64,000 nt of DNA from Serratia grimesii NBRC 13537 (GTDB lineage Bacteria > Pseudomonadota > Gammaproteobacteria > Enterobacterales > Enterobacteriaceae): positions 186,001 to 250,000 of the forward strand of contig NZ_BCTT01000002.1 in the NCBI RefSeq assembly GCF_001590905.1, given 5' to 3'. Positions 17,739 through 27,669 of this stretch are shown here, in pieces (position 1 is the stretch's first letter; every line of letters begins with the position of its first letter). The notes beneath the pieces were generated by a model, which did not search any database, had not been told where the DNA came from, and worked only from the letters and a program-made list of their open reading frames with translations. A program made the position numbers and the translations under genes.

Positions 17739-19132
17739 CGCAATTTATCTCCCAGTAGAAATTCCATCACCGCGTCCAGACGAATATGTGGCAATGGGCT
17801 GTCCACACTCATAGCACGTGGACGAAACTCATCGAAATGGAAGCCCTGATTCTGCCAAAATGCTGGCCCCGGCAAACGCGCGGGAACTTCGCCGGGGAAT
17901 ACCGTCAGCGGTGCGCCGTCGTTCAGACGGTTGCCCTTTAGCGCCGGGATCCGCTGTCCTTGATGGTCAACAATGCCACTCTCAGTGGCCTGCACCGAGG
18001 CTAGCCCGACGCAATCCATACTGATGCCCTCAAACGCGGCATTCTGCCATGCCTCTTGCACCAACTGTTGCAACAACGACACCAAATTGGCGTGCTGGTC
18101 GGCGGTGATATGATCGGCTTTAGTAGCTGCGAACATCAGTTTATCGATGGTTGGTGAAAATAACCGGCGGAACAGCGTGCGCTTCCCATAGTGAAAGCTC
18201 TGCATCAATTGGGTCAGAGCCAGCCGCATATCGTTGAATGCCTGTGGGCCGCTGTTGAGCGGTTGCAGACAGTCCACCAGCACAATCTGACGATCAAAAC
18301 GGACAAAATGTTCTTTATAAAAGTTTTTGACGATGGTCTGACAGTAATAGTTGAAACGCGCTCGCAGCATGCCGATATTGCTGTGTTTATCTGCCTGTGC
18401 AAGTTTCGATTCGCCGAGACTGTCCACATTCGGCCACGGGAAGAACTGCAATGCCGGTGCACCTGCCAGATCACCCGGCAGTACAAAGCGGCCCGGCTGA
18501 ATAAAATGCAGCCCTTCGCTTTTGCAGCGCAATAGGTAGTCGGTATAGGCCTGAGCTATCGCCGCAAGCTTGTTTTCATCAGCAGGGGCTAACGGATCAC
18601 AACTTTTACACAGGTCCAGCCAAGGTTTGGCCCACTCGGCGCGATCGCCCTGCAGCAAACCAGCCATTTGCCGCGACCAAGCCAGATAGTCCTGTTCCAG
18701 CATCGGCAAGTCCAACAACCACTCTCCTGGATAATCAACGATCTCCAGATACAGCGTTGAGGTGTCTTTGAAATGACGCAGCAGTGAATCATTGGAACGG
18801 TAACGCAGCGCCAGACGAATTTCGCTGACGCCACGGGTCGGGGTTGGCCAACTCGGCGGTGTGCCATAAAGCTGTGCCAACCCTTCATCATAGGTAAAAC
18901 GCTGGATACCGAGATCGCGCTGTGGAATGCGCTTCACGCCCAGCAGCCGCTCTTCGCGCACAGGCGAAAACAGCGGCATACGTGCGCCACTGTGAACGTG
19001 CAGCAATTGGTTGACGAAAGCAGTAATAAAGGCGGTTTTCCCGCTGCGGCTTAGGCCGGTTACCGCCAGACGCAGATGACGATCCATTCCGCGGTTGACC
19101 AGCGACGTTAACTCATTTTGCAGTCGTTTCAT
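17735..19132 (-). CDS. ycjX: YcjX, P-loop NTPase of the phage-shock region
   Basis: 465 residues from ATG 19132 (AAGGAG upstream), the same length as E. coli YcjX; a frame extending to 19156 is not needed. Walker [11 protein letters not shown] lies near residue 27-35, and EIVDYPGEW supplies a Walker B/DxxG-like motif. The family is described as GTP-binding and stress-induced. It overlaps pspD upstream by about 20 bases and ycjF downstream by four, so pspABCD-ycjXF reads as one transcriptional unit. Confidence 0.95.
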   Translation of the reverse strand: MKRLQNELTSLVNRGMDRHLRLAVTGLSRSGKTAFITAFVNQLLHVHSGARMPLFSPVREERLLGVKRIPQRDLGIQRFTYDEGLAQLYGTPPSWPTPTRGVSEIRLALRYRSNDSLLRHFKDTSTLYLEIVDYPGEWLLDLPMLEQDYLAWSRQMAGLLQGDRAEWAKPWLDLCKSCDPLAPADENKLAAIAQAYTDYLLRCKSEGLHFIQPGRFVLPGDLAGAPALQFFPWPNVDSLGESKLAQADKHSNIGMLRARFNYYCQTIVKNFYKEHFVRFDRQIVLVDCLQPLNSGPQAFNDMRLALTQLMQSFHYGKRTLFRRLFSPTIDKLMFAATKADHITADQHANLVSLLQQLVQEAWQNAAFEGISMDCVGLASVQATESGIVDHQGQRIPALKGNRLNDGAPLTVFPGEVPARLPGPAFWQNQGFHFDEFRPRAMSVDSPLPHIRLDAVMEFLLGDKLR

Positions 19133-19379
19133 TGTTCTCCTTGGCATAACGCCCAAATACTTTGTTCAGGCCTTTGCGGAACAGCGGTTCCAGCACCAGC
19201 GCCAGGACAAAGCGAATCGGTTTGCGGCCGACGGTCCGCAACAGCCAGCCGGCCGCGCCCGCAGGACCGTAATTCAGTAACGCTATGATGATGACTTTAG
19301 ACAATGTCTTCAACATTGCACCTGCTCCTTGTTTAAATCCACCGGATTTAACCGTGTTTGCGGCATAGGTTTTGTTCAT
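19113..19379 (-). CDS. pspD: Phage shock protein D
   Basis: 88 residues from ATG 19379, which has GGAGGG eight bases upstream; the frame opens earlier at 19400 but that start would place the ribosome site inside the gene. The conserved core is NYGPAGAAGWLL..VGRKP followed by a hydrophobic segment LALVLEPLF. Peripheral inner-membrane protein of the psp operon, of unclear function. Confidence 0.88.
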   Translation of the reverse strand: MNKTYAANTVKSGGFKQGAGAMLKTLSKVIIIALLNYGPAGAAGWLLRTVGRKPIRFVLALVLEPLFRKGLNKVFGRYAKENNETTAK

Positions 19380-19436
19380 TATCAATGCCCTCCGGCACAA
19401 TTGGGTTCAAAAGGATGTAACGGGTGCAATGCCTGA

Positions 19437-19453
19437 CCTGCGCCAAGCGCAGG
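19437..19453 (-). other. Hairpin in the pspC-pspD gap
   Basis: CCTGCGC-CAA-GCGCAGG is a perfect seven-pair stem in the 94-base gap between pspD and pspC. It lacks a T run, so it may stabilise or process the psp mRNA rather than end it. Confidence 0.45.
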
Positions 19454-19473
19454 CCTTCGCACGCAAGGTGGGG

Positions 19474-19836
19474 TTATAACTTGCGGAAACGGCTCTGCAC
19501 GCCAAAAGTATCTGACGTCACATAGCGTTCAACCTGCCGCAATTGCTGTTCGCCACTGCCCAATTCATATTCAAGCTGGTCAAGCAACTGGCGCGGTGAT
19601 TTTTGCTGTTCGCCTTCAAAGCGGCTGGCCGGTGCTTCGTCCAACACAAACACCAAAGCGAAATACGCGATCAAGGTAAAGAAAAACAGCCCGAAGAACA
19701 TCGATAACACCACGATCACGCGGATCAATCGCACCGGCACGTCAAAATAATGGGCTAAACCGGCGCAGACCCCTTTCAGCATCCCTTCTTCGGGAACGCG
19801 ATAAAGCTTTTTGCTGCCCAGAGTATTGTTCATCAA
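19474..19836 (-). CDS. pspC: Phage shock protein C
   Basis: 120-residue PspC-domain membrane protein: the KLYRVPEEGMLKGVCAGLAHYFDVP motif region (about 10-35), one strong membrane helix (about 40-65) and a C-terminal cytoplasmic tail with a leucine-zipper-like helix. With PspB it senses envelope damage such as mislocalised secretins and releases PspA from PspF. Overlaps pspB by four bases. Confidence 0.95.
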   Translation of the reverse strand: MMNNTLGSKKLYRVPEEGMLKGVCAGLAHYFDVPVRLIRVIVVLSMFFGLFFFTLIAYFALVFVLDEAPASRFEGEQQKSPRQLLDQLEYELGSGEQQLRQVERYVTSDTFGVQSRFRKL

Positions 19837-20060
19837 GACTGTCTCCAGTTCGGGTGTTCTGCATCAAGGATCTCTTCCAGAGCCTGGATACGTTCACGCA
19901 TACGCTTGGCATCTTCAGCCAACTGCGCCAGACGCTGCATTTCCTGATGGCTCAGTTGAATACCGTTTTGTTGCCGATTGCTGTAATGCAGCCAAAGCCA
20001 AATCGGTGCGACAAACAACACAAAGATTGTCAACGGAATGGCAAGTAATAGAGCACTCAT
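19833..20060 (-). CDS. pspB: Phage shock protein B
   Basis: 75 residues: an N-terminal membrane helix (about 5-25) followed by a cytoplasmic amphipathic helix with the regular ERIQALEEILDAEHPNWR pattern. Partner of PspC in sensing inner-membrane stress. Confidence 0.95.
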   Translation of the reverse strand: MSALLLAIPLTIFVLFVAPIWLWLHYSNRQQNGIQLSHQEMQRLAQLAEDAKRMRERIQALEEILDAEHPNWRQS

Positions 20061-20119
20061 TTCTTTTCCTTCTTAATGCGTCTTGGGTTGGCGGCCACAC
20101 CACCGTGGCCGCTGCCGCC

Positions 20120-20785
20120 TTACTCAGAGCGGTTCATTTTAGCTTTCAACGCCGCCAGTTGTTCACTGATCGCGTCATCAGCTTTTAACTCGGCAAATTC
20201 TTGATCCAGAGACTTCTTTTTACCGATGATGACGCTTTCAGCTTCGGCTTCCATGTGATCAATACGGCGTTCGAACTGTTCGAAACGCGCCATTGCTTCA
20301 TCCAGCTTGCCGCTGTCGAGTTGGCGACGTACGTCGCGAGAAGACGAGGCTGCCTGATGGCGCAAGGTCAACGCCTGCTGACGAGCACGCGTTTCGGTTA
20401 GCTTGTTTTCCAGCTCGCCGATTTCGCTTTTCATACGAGCCAACGTTTCTTCTACGGTAGAGACTTCATGAGTCAACGTAGCGATCAGGTCAGCCACTTT
20501 TTGTTTTTCGATCAGTGCCGCACGCGCCAGATCTTCTTTATCTTTACGCAGTGCCAGTTCAGCTTTGTCCTGCCAGTCACTAAGCTGGTTCTCACCCTGC
20601 TCAATGCGACGCAGCAATTGTTTTTTCTCCGCCAGCGCGCGCGCTGAGGTAGAGCGAACTTCAACCAGCGTGTCTTCCATCTCTTGGATCATCAAGCGCA
20701 CGAGCTTTTGCGGATCTTCCGCCTTATCCAGCAGCGTATTGATGTTGGCGTTCACGATGTCGGCAAAACGAGAAAAAATACCCAT
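20120..20785 (-). CDS. pspA: Phage shock protein A
   Basis: 221-residue ESCRT-III-like coiled-coil protein, with an amphipathic N-terminal helix ([22 protein letters not shown]) and long helices with heptad repeats. It binds and holds PspF inactive, and on stress assembles on the inner membrane to preserve proton-motive force. First gene of the operon, transcribed from the sigma-54 promoter just upstream. Confidence 0.97.
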   Translation of the reverse strand: MGIFSRFADIVNANINTLLDKAEDPQKLVRLMIQEMEDTLVEVRSTSARALAEKKQLLRRIEQGENQLSDWQDKAELALRKDKEDLARAALIEKQKVADLIATLTHEVSTVEETLARMKSEIGELENKLTETRARQQALTLRHQAASSSRDVRRQLDSGKLDEAMARFEQFERRIDHMEAEAESVIIGKKKSLDQEFAELKADDAISEQLAALKAKMNRSE

Positions 20786-20856
20786 AATTCACTTCCTCTT
20801 GGTTCTGATGGCGTCTGAAGCGCCGCGTTAGGTCATACAGATTTCCCTAATACCTA

Positions 20857-20873
20857 ATCAAAACCCGTGCCAA
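20857..20873 (-). promoter_or_regulatory. Sigma-54 promoter of pspABCD
   Basis: On the minus strand the sequence reads TTGGCACGGGTTTTGAT, giving the -24 element TGGCACG and, four bases on, the -12 element TTGAT. It sits about 75 bases upstream of the pspA ATG with pspF divergent, as in E. coli, where PspF binds upstream sites in the same gap. Confidence 0.85.
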
Positions 20874-20969
20874 CTTTTATCCAATTGAATAACAACGATT
20901 ATTTATTTTTGACTCTCTACTCACATACTGTAGAGTGATTATTTTCACCAAACATTGGCGAATCTCATC

Positions 20970-21977
20970 ATGAGCGAACAGTTAGAAAACCTGCTGGGCG
21001 AGGCAAACGCCTTTGTCGAAGTATTGGAGCAAGTCTCGAAACTGGCAAAGCTGAACAAACCGGTGTTGGTGATCGGTGAGCGCGGGACCGGTAAAGAGTT
21101 GATTGCCCACCGATTACATTACCTTTCCAACCGTTGGCAGGGGCCATTTATTTCACTTAATTGCGCAGCATTGAATGAAAACCTACTGGATTCAGAGCTG
21201 TTCGGCCACGAGGCGGGAGCCTTTACCGGTGCGCAGAAACGCCATCTGGGTCGCTTTGAACGTGCCGACGGCGGTACCCTGTTTCTTGACGAACTGGCCA
21301 CAGCCCCCATGTTGGTACAAGAAAAACTGTTGAGAGTGATTGAATACGGTCATCTTGAGCGCGTCGGCGGCAGCCAACCGTTGCAGGTTGATGTGCGGCT
21401 GGTGTGCGCGACTAATGATGATCTGCCTGCACTGGCAGCGGCGGGCAAATTCCGCGCCGATTTGCTAGACCGGCTGGCATTCGACGTAGTCCAGTTGCCA
21501 CCGTTGCGTCAGCGACAACAAGACATCATGTTGCTGGCCGAACATTTTGCGATTCAAATGTGCCGCGAGCTGTCGCTGTCGTTATTTCCTGGCTTTACCG
21601 AACGAGCCAAAGACACCTTGCTTGGCTATCACTGGCCTGGCAACGTGCGTGAGTTGAAGAACGTGGTGGAACGGTCAGTGTACCGACACGGTACCAGCGC
21701 CAGCGAACTGGACGAGATAGTGATCAATCCTTTTGCCCAAAGGGCAAGTATCCCATTGCCTTCCGCGCACGAAACACGTGACGATCGCCCCTCCTTACCG
21801 ATGGATTTAAAAACATGGCAGTTGGCACAGGAAAAGGCGTTAATCGAAGCGGCGCTCCAGCAGGGAAGATTTAACCAACGCAAGGCGGCTGAACTGCTGG
21901 GTCTGACCTATCACCAGTTACGCGGTATGCTTAAAAAGCACGCGTTATTGCAAAATGGTGAGGCGGACGAAGAATAA
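20970..21977 (+). CDS. pspF: PspF, sigma-54 enhancer-binding activator of psp
   Basis: 335 residues. AAA+ domain with Walker A GERGTGKE, the sigma-54 contact loop GAFTGA, and GGTLFLDELA; then a C-terminal Fis-type helix-turn-helix (NQRKAAELLGLTYHQLRGMLKK). There is no N-terminal receiver domain because PspA is the inhibitor. ATG 20970 is chosen over an upstream TTG at 20955 by comparison with the E. coli N terminus. Divergent from pspA. Confidence 0.95.
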   Translation: MSEQLENLLGEANAFVEVLEQVSKLAKLNKPVLVIGERGTGKELIAHRLHYLSNRWQGPFISLNCAALNENLLDSELFGHEAGAFTGAQKRHLGRFERADGGTLFLDELATAPMLVQEKLLRVIEYGHLERVGGSQPLQVDVRLVCATNDDLPALAAAGKFRADLLDRLAFDVVQLPPLRQRQQDIMLLAEHFAIQMCRELSLSLFPGFTERAKDTLLGYHWPGNVRELKNVVERSVYRHGTSASELDEIVINPFAQRASIPLPSAHETRDDRPSLPMDLKTWQLAQEKALIEAALQQGRFNQRKAAELLGLTYHQLRGMLKKHALLQNGEADEE

Positions 21978-21982
21978 CAGGC

Positions 21983-22090
21983 AAAAAAAAAGCCAGCACC
22001 CGAGCTGGCTTAAAAAACACTGGAAGCAATGTGAGCAATGTCGTGCCTTTCACAGCTGAACCACCGTGTGCGTGGCCTTCCGTGAACTGC
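21983..22090 (-). ncRNA. ryhB: RyhB iron-responsive small RNA
   Basis: The minus strand carries the RyhB core CACGACATTGCTCACATTG followed by CTTCCAGT (plus-strand 22019-22044) and then a 3' terminator hairpin AGCCAGC...GCTGGCT (21991-22010) with eight T, as in E. coli RyhB. The transcript should begin near 22090, seven bases after a TATCAT -10, for a length of about 105 nucleotides. RyhB acts with Hfq to repress iron-using proteins during iron starvation; acnA, a known target in E. coli, lies in this window. The 5' segment differs from E. coli, which is usual between genera. Confidence 0.92.
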
Positions 22091-22094
22091 CAAA

Positions 22095-22126
22095 TTATGA
22101 TAATAGTTATCAGTATCATCTGTAAA
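22095..22126 (-). promoter_or_regulatory. ryhB promoter with Fur box
   Basis: TTTACA (-35, 22121-22126) and TATCAT (-10, 22097-22102) are 18 bases apart on the minus strand. TGATAAT-A-GTTATCA at 22098-22112 matches the 7-1-7 Fur motif at 13 of 14 arm positions and covers the -10, so Fur-iron would block transcription. Confidence 0.85.
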
Positions 22127-22172
22127 GTACTTTGTTGAGAATTTTTCTCATTACCACACTGTCATTGTGCAA

Positions 22173-23360
22173 TTACCACTCAGGGAAGGGATCGGCCATC
22201 TCATGCCAATAATCTATCCCCGCTGCCATTTCCTCATCACTCAGCAGGCAGGCGTCAAGTAAACGCGTTATTTCAGCCTCCTGCAGGTTCTGCCCAATAA
22301 ACACCAATTCCTGGCGCATATCGCCAAAGGGCTCCACCCATTTATCCATAATATGCGCCCGTGTCTCTTCATCCTGTGGCCAGTTCTCTTGAGCAATGGC
22401 GCGCCAGAAAGTGCCTGCCAGCCCATAATGAGCGATGCCCCCGGCCTGACTCCACTGCCCAGCCTGGCGCGGGCGTGTCGCCAACCAGTAGAACCCTTTG
22501 GAACGTAGCAGCTTGCCACCGCCCCAATCGCCATTGATCACTCGGTAAAACTTATCCGGCGCAAAGGGCCGTCTAGCGCGGTAGACAAAACTGCTGATGC
22601 CATAGTTTTCAGTTTCAGGCAGGTGCTCACCACGCAACTCTTTAAGCCAGCCCGGCGCTTGCTGTGCTTTATCAAAGCTGAAGCTGCCCGTGTTCAATAC
22701 CGCTTCCAATGGCACCTTGCCGGGAGAGATGGCGATAATGGTGGCATCCGGGTTCAGGCTGGCGAGCAACGCCATCACTTCACCCTGCTGTTCTGGCGTC
22801 AGCAGATCGGTCTTACTGACCAGCATCACATCGCAGAACTCAATTTGTTCTATCAGCAGATCCGCCACGCTGCGTAAATCGTCCTCTCCCAGGCTTTGGC
22901 CCGCCTCTTGCAGCGTTTGAGCCTGCTGGTACTGCTGGATAAAATTCACCCCGTCCACCACGGTGACCAACGTGTCCAGCCTGGCGAATTGCGACAGACT
23001 TTCCCCTTGTTCGTCCTCAAAGGTGAAGGTTTCTGCCACAGGTAAGGGTTCGGAAATGCCACTGGATTCGATCAACAGATAATCAAAGCGACCAGCCTGT
23101 GCCAGATCACGCACCGAAATCAGCAAATCTTCACGCAATGTGCAGCAGATACACCCATTGCTCATCTCCACCAATTTTTCCTGTTGGCGATCAAGCTGAA
23201 CTTCATTCTCTACCAATGCGGCATCGATGTTCACTTCGCTCATGTCGTTGACGATCACCGCCACACGCATGCCCTGTCGATTATTAAGGATATGGTTCAA
23301 TACTGTGGTCTTACCGGCGCCGAGAAAGCCGGAAAGCACAGTTACGGGTAATGGATTCAT
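22173..23360 (-). CDS. COG0523 family GTPase, zinc metallochaperone type (ZigA/CobW-like)
   Basis: 395 residues from ATG 23360, which has a GAGGA site; the frame opens with a GTG at 23372 that is less likely. N-terminal G3E GTPase domain: Walker [10 protein letters not shown], the metal-binding CXCC motif in NGCICCTLR, and SKTD as the base-recognition motif. The C-terminal CobW_C domain (about 260-395) is present. Zur-controlled members are thought to deliver zinc to client enzymes under zinc starvation. Last gene of an operon with folE2 and a gamma-carbonic-anhydrase-like gene, 12 bases after the latter. Confidence 0.9.
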   Translation of the reverse strand: MNPLPVTVLSGFLGAGKTTVLNHILNNRQGMRVAVIVNDMSEVNIDAALVENEVQLDRQQEKLVEMSNGCICCTLREDLLISVRDLAQAGRFDYLLIESSGISEPLPVAETFTFEDEQGESLSQFARLDTLVTVVDGVNFIQQYQQAQTLQEAGQSLGEDDLRSVADLLIEQIEFCDVMLVSKTDLLTPEQQGEVMALLASLNPDATIIAISPGKVPLEAVLNTGSFSFDKAQQAPGWLKELRGEHLPETENYGISSFVYRARRPFAPDKFYRVINGDWGGGKLLRSKGFYWLATRPRQAGQWSQAGGIAHYGLAGTFWRAIAQENWPQDEETRAHIMDKWVEPFGDMRQELVFIGQNLQEAEITRLLDACLLSDEEMAAGIDYWHEMADPFPEW

Positions 23361-23372
23361 GGGATTCCTCAC

Positions 23373-23933
23373 TCAAAACTCGTTGCGTAATGCCTGGTAG
23401 CCGCGAACCAATTCGACGTTGGTGGCAGCTACCTCTTCAGAAAATTGCAGTGCGTTGCGGTCAACCTGCGGATACAACGACAGATCGCTGTCAGCGCCGA
23501 CACGTTCGGTTGATGGGATATACAGGTTTTCCGGTAACGTCACGCCGTCCACCACCGCGTTGTAACGCACCACACAACCGGAGCCGATATGGCAATTGAA
23601 CAGCACGCTGTTAAAACCGATAAACACCCGATCGTCGATACGGCACGGGCCGTGAACGATGGCGCGATGGGCGATAGAGCTAAAACTGCCGATAGTGACC
23701 GCGGCACCACTTTTCGAATGGATCACCACGCCGTCCTGTATATTGGAATGGGAACCGATAATGATCGGATCCATATCGCCAGCTGCGTTCAGTTCATCCG
23801 CGCGGATCACCGCGTACGGCCCAACGTAGACAAAATCTTCGACAATCACCCGACCGCAGATAATGGCGGTAGGGTCGATATAGGCTTTCGGCGAAACCTG
23901 CGGCAGATGACCACTGGGGTTTTTACGTAACAT
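23373..23933 (-). CDS. Gamma-carbonic-anhydrase-like left-handed beta-helix protein
   Basis: 186 residues built from hexapeptide repeats (for example IIIGSHSNIQDGVVIHSKSG, AVTIGSFSSIAHRAIVHG). Candidate metal-binding histidines occur in VVIHS and AHRAIVHG, the usual gamma-class arrangement. The start overlaps the folE2 stop by 11 bases. Zinc-starvation operons in Pseudomonas encode a similar protein beside folE2 and a COG0523 GTPase, probably as a backup able to use another metal. Enzymatic activity is not proven by sequence. Confidence 0.88.
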   Translation of the reverse strand: MLRKNPSGHLPQVSPKAYIDPTAIICGRVIVEDFVYVGPYAVIRADELNAAGDMDPIIIGSHSNIQDGVVIHSKSGAAVTIGSFSSIAHRAIVHGPCRIDDRVFIGFNSVLFNCHIGSGCVVRYNAVVDGVTLPENLYIPSTERVGADSDLSLYPQVDRNALQFSEEVAATNVELVRGYQALRNEF

Positions 23934-24852
23934 CCTGATTCTCTCCCCAGCTCAATTCCGCCACCGCATTGTGTGCGTGCAGGCTCTCTTGATGCTCCAC
24001 ACGTAGCGAAAAGGCGCGGTGACTGCACTGACTGCGCAATGTTCGGTACAAACGGCGCGCGGCGTCCTCACAGAACATCAGGTTCTGCCCGTTGGCCAGG
24101 GCAAATGCCTGCTCATCCCGGCGTTTCACCATTGTCTGCAACGGTGTCCCCAACGCATGCTCGATACGATCAATTAAATTGACTACCGGCAAGGTCGTTT
24201 CGCTGTCATTCAATGTGATCGTCACCCAAGCCCAACTGCGCTGGCTGTGAGGTGTGGCAGGCATGCCCTGTTCTCCCAGCCAGTCGATAACCTGCTGTTG
24301 GTCAACCACGTCCGGCGCGTGTTCGAAATCAAACTGAAACTGCTGCTGTGCCAGTTGGCGACTCAGCGCTGCCGAACTTGGGCAAGTAGATGAATATGGC
24401 ACACCGACCGTCAACGACAGCGTCAGCGCGCTTGTCAGCGTGGCGTCAATTTTCAACGGATAGGCTTTCCAGCCACGGTGTGGTGACAACAACGCCGGAC
24501 GTGACAACAACAGTTCGCCGCTGATACTCAGATTTGCGCGGTCGCTGTTCTCCGGCTGTGACGCCAAAAAAGCCCGTAGCTGGTCGGCAATGCGTTGCGG
24601 CGTCAGTTCACCTTGAGTTAATTCATCCAACGCCAGATACAGGCGCGACATATGTATCCCACGTGCACCTTGGCGACTGGCTCGCAGATTGATCCCAGCA
24701 TTCACTTTTGCCATCAGCGGCTTACCTGCCAATTCCAGCGGCAGTGCAATCCCTTGCATCCCGACCCAATCGAGCCCGACATCACTCATTGCGCCCTGCC
24801 ATGCCTGAGCATCCGGCAGCGGCTGGCATGGTGGAAGTGCAACCTTGTTCAT
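23923..24852 (-). CDS. folE2: GTP cyclohydrolase FolE2 (type IB)
   Basis: 309 residues from ATG 24852, preceded by AAGGGGATGT; an upstream extension to 24897 is rejected. FolE2 makes 7,8-dihydroneopterin triphosphate for folate and related pathways, replacing zinc-dependent FolE when zinc is scarce because it can use Mn or Fe. The conserved active-site region GVPYSSTCPSSAALSR holds the metal/catalytic Cys near residue 157. First gene of the operon, with a perfect Zur box 49 bases upstream of the start. Confidence 0.94.
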   Translation of the reverse strand: MNKVALPPCQPLPDAQAWQGAMSDVGLDWVGMQGIALPLELAGKPLMAKVNAGINLRASRQGARGIHMSRLYLALDELTQGELTPQRIADQLRAFLASQPENSDRANLSISGELLLSRPALLSPHRGWKAYPLKIDATLTSALTLSLTVGVPYSSTCPSSAALSRQLAQQQFQFDFEHAPDVVDQQQVIDWLGEQGMPATPHSQRSWAWVTITLNDSETTLPVVNLIDRIEHALGTPLQTMVKRRDEQAFALANGQNLMFCEDAARRLYRTLRSQCSHRAFSLRVEHQESLHAHNAVAELSWGENQDVT

Positions 24853-24900
24853 ACATCCCCTTGCGATTATTGGTACATTGCCAGGGAACGGTAACATGAA

Positions 24901-24924
24901 TTTGTTATGTTATAACATAACAAA
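24901..24924 (-). promoter_or_regulatory. Zur box of the folE2 operon
   Basis: A perfect 24-base palindrome centred on GTTATGTTATAACATAAC with TTT/AAA ends. It fits the gamma-proteobacterial Zur operator (AT-rich GTTAT...ATAAC palindrome) and lies just upstream of folE2. sapA diverges 133 bases away and might also feel it. Confidence 0.88.
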
Positions 24925-25057
24925 TATAACTTTTTTGTCGGCGACCATGAATTGTCCAATCAAGTAGCAGAAAACTCAGCCATTTTGCTCAATGGATTGG
25001 GCTGTTCGCCAGAGTGCGATACACTAATGCTATTGCTTATTAACCCATGAAGCCTCT

Positions 25058-26707
25058 ATGCGTGGTTTACCCCTTTGGATCTTGTCGTTGTGCCTTACGA
25101 GCTCTGCTCTGGCGTCGACACCCCCTTCGCCCGCTGCGGCGCAGCCGTTGCCGGATATCCGCCAGAGCGGTTTTGTCTATTGTGTCAGCGGTATACTCAA
25201 TACTTTTAACCCGCAGATGGCCAGTAGTGGCCTGACAGTCGATACTTTGGCTGCGCAGCTGTACGATCGCCTGTTGGATGTCGACCCGTACACCTATCGG
25301 TTGATCCCCGAACTGGCACAAAGCTGGGAAGTCCTGGATAACGGCGCCACTTACCGTTTCCACTTGCGCAAAGATGTGCCATTCCAGACGACAGCCTGGT
25401 TCACACCAACGCGTAAACTGAATGCTGACGATGTTGTGTTCAGCTTTGAGCGCGTGTTTAATCAGAAACACCCGTATCACGACGTCAATGGCGGCGAATA
25501 TCCGTACTTCGATAGCTTGCAGTTTGGTGATTCGGTACAAAGCGTGAAGAAGCTCGACGACTACACGGTAGAGATCCGCCTGCAAGCGCCCGACGCCTCC
25601 TTCTTGTGGCATATCGCTACCCATTATGCGCCGGTACTGTCGGCAGAATACGCTGATGACCTGACGCGTGTAGGTCACCAAGAAATGATCGACCGTGAAC
25701 CGGTTGGCACCGGGCCGTTCCTGTTAAATGAATACCGTTCCGGACAATATATTCGTCTGGCGCGCAACGATGTTTACTGGAAAGGCAAACCACGCATGCC
25801 ACAGGTGGTTATCGATCTGGGTGCCGGCGGCACCGGTCGGCTGTCCAAGTTGTTGACCGGCGAATGTGATGTGTTGGCCTATCCTGCAGCCAGTCAGCTT
25901 TCGATTCTGCGCGATGATCCGCGTCTGCGACTGACGCTAAGACCGGGCATGAATATCGCCTATCTGGCTTTCAACACCCGTAAACCACCGCTTAATGATT
26001 TGAAAGTCCGTCAGGCAATTTCACTGGCGATAAACAACCAACGCCTGATGCAGTCGATTTACTACGGCACGGCGGAAACCGCCGCCTCAATTCTGCCGCG
26101 CGCCTCGTGGGCCTACGATAACGAAGCGCATGTCACCGAATTTGACCCAGCCAAATCACGTGAAATACTGAAACAGGCGGGTATTGAGTCGCTGAACCTG
26201 CGCTTGTGGGTGCCAACGGCATCGCAATCCTATAACCCCAGCCCGTTAAAGACCGCAGAATTGATCCAGGCGGATTTAGCTCAGGTCGGTATTAAAGTCA
26301 CCATCGTGCCTGTCGAAGGCCGTTTCCAGGAAGCGCGGTTAATGGAAATGAACCACGATCTGACCCTCACCGGCTGGGCCACTGACAGTAACGACCCGGA
26401 CAGTTTCTTCCGACCACTGTTGAGCTGCGCAGCAATCCGCTCGCAAACCAACTATGCTCACTGGTGTGATCCAGGGTTTGATGAAGTGCTGCAAAATGCC
26501 CTGCTGTCGCAGCAATTGGCACAACGAATCGAAAACTATCAGAAGGCGCAGAAAATACTTGAACAGCAACTGCCGGTGCTGCCGCTGGCGTCTTCATTGC
26601 GTCTGCAGGCCTACCGTTACGACATCAAAGGACTGGTATTGAGCCCGTTCGGCAATGCGTCATTCGCCGGGGTGTACCGTGAATCTGCGGAGGGGCCGAA
26701 AAAGTGA
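25058..26707 (+). CDS. sapA: SapA, periplasmic peptide-binding protein
   Basis: 549-residue SBP_bac_5 family protein with a signal peptide (cleavage near ALA-ST, residue 20). Typical motifs are [34 protein letters not shown] and [23 protein letters not shown]. First gene of sapABCDF, implicated in antimicrobial-peptide resistance, haem or putrescine traffic depending on species. The sapB start overlaps its stop. Confidence 0.95.
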   Translation: MRGLPLWILSLCLTSSALASTPPSPAAAQPLPDIRQSGFVYCVSGILNTFNPQMASSGLTVDTLAAQLYDRLLDVDPYTYRLIPELAQSWEVLDNGATYRFHLRKDVPFQTTAWFTPTRKLNADDVVFSFERVFNQKHPYHDVNGGEYPYFDSLQFGDSVQSVKKLDDYTVEIRLQAPDASFLWHIATHYAPVLSAEYADDLTRVGHQEMIDREPVGTGPFLLNEYRSGQYIRLARNDVYWKGKPRMPQVVIDLGAGGTGRLSKLLTGECDVLAYPAASQLSILRDDPRLRLTLRPGMNIAYLAFNTRKPPLNDLKVRQAISLAINNQRLMQSIYYGTAETAASILPRASWAYDNEAHVTEFDPAKSREILKQAGIESLNLRLWVPTASQSYNPSPLKTAELIQADLAQVGIKVTIVPVEGRFQEARLMEMNHDLTLTGWATDSNDPDSFFRPLLSCAAIRSQTNYAHWCDPGFDEVLQNALLSQQLAQRIENYQKAQKILEQQLPVLPLASSLRLQAYRYDIKGLVLSPFGNASFAGVYRESAEGPKK

Positions 26708-27669
26708 TTATATTTACCTTACGCCGTTTCTTGCTGCTGCTTATCACGCTGTTTTTCCTGACGTTGGTCAGCTTTAGCCTGAGCTATTTCACACCACGCG
26801 CACCACTGAACGGCGCCGCGCTACTGGATGCCTATCAGTTTTACTTTGTCAGCCTGCTGCATTGGGATTTTGGCGTTTCCAGTATTAACGGCCAGGCGAT
26901 CAGTGAACAGTTGCGAGAGGTGTTCCCGGCAACCATGGAACTGTGCCTTCTCGCTTTCACCCTGGCGCTGTTTATCGGTATTCCCCTTGGCATTATTGCC
27001 GGCGTGATGCGTGGCAAATGGCAAGACACCGCCATCAGCACCTTTGCACTGCTCGGCTTTTCGATGCCCGTGTTTTGGCTGGCGCTGCTGTTGATGCTGT
27101 TTTTCTCATTGCACCTTGGCTGGTTGCCGGTTTCCGGCCGCTTTGATCTGCTGTATCAGGTTAAACCAATCACCGGTTTCGCCCTGATTGACGCCTGGCT
27201 GTCCGACTCACCTTATCGCACTGAAATGATCGGCAGCGCGCTGCGCCATATGATCTTGCCGATTGCCGCGCTGGCGGTAGCACCAACCACCGAGGTGGTG
27301 CGCCTTATGCGTATCAGCACCGACGATGTGCTCAGCCAAAACTACATCAAGGCCGCGGCCACTCGGGGATTATCCCGGTTCACCATTATTCGCCGCCACG
27401 TGCTGCATAATGCCCTGCCACCGATCATTCCCAAACTGGGGCTACAGTTCTCCACGATGCTGACGCTGGCGATGATCACCGAAGTGGTGTTCAGTTGGCC
27501 AGGCCTCGGGCGCTGGATGATTAACGCTATCCGCCAACAAGATTATGCGGCGATCTCCGCCGGCGTCATGGTGGTCGGTACGCTGGTGATCACCATTAAC
27601 GTATTGGCTGATATTTTAGGTGCTGCCACCAACCCACTGAAGCATAAGGAATGGTATGCCCTTAGATAA
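26704..27669 (+). CDS. sapB: SapB, ABC transporter permease
   Basis: 321 residues, six predicted membrane helices and the permease EAA loop ([26 protein letters not shown]). Starts with GTG at 26704 inside the sapA stop context (GTGA). Forms the membrane channel with SapC. Confidence 0.94.
   Translation: MIIFTLRRFLLLLITLFFLTLVSFSLSYFTPRAPLNGAALLDAYQFYFVSLLHWDFGVSSINGQAISEQLREVFPATMELCLLAFTLALFIGIPLGIIAGVMRGKWQDTAISTFALLGFSMPVFWLALLLMLFFSLHLGWLPVSGRFDLLYQVKPITGFALIDAWLSDSPYRTEMIGSALRHMILPIAALAVAPTTEVVRLMRISTDDVLSQNYIKAAATRGLSRFTIIRRHVLHNALPPIIPKLGLQFSTMLTLAMITEVVFSWPGLGRWMINAIRQQDYAAISAGVMVVGTLVITINVLADILGAATNPLKHKEWYALR

Noticed and set aside
21931-22119. 62-codon minus-strand frame overlapping the pspF end and RyhB
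   Set aside because: It runs from the Fur box through the RyhB core and terminator; the RNA explains the conserved sequence better than a protein.
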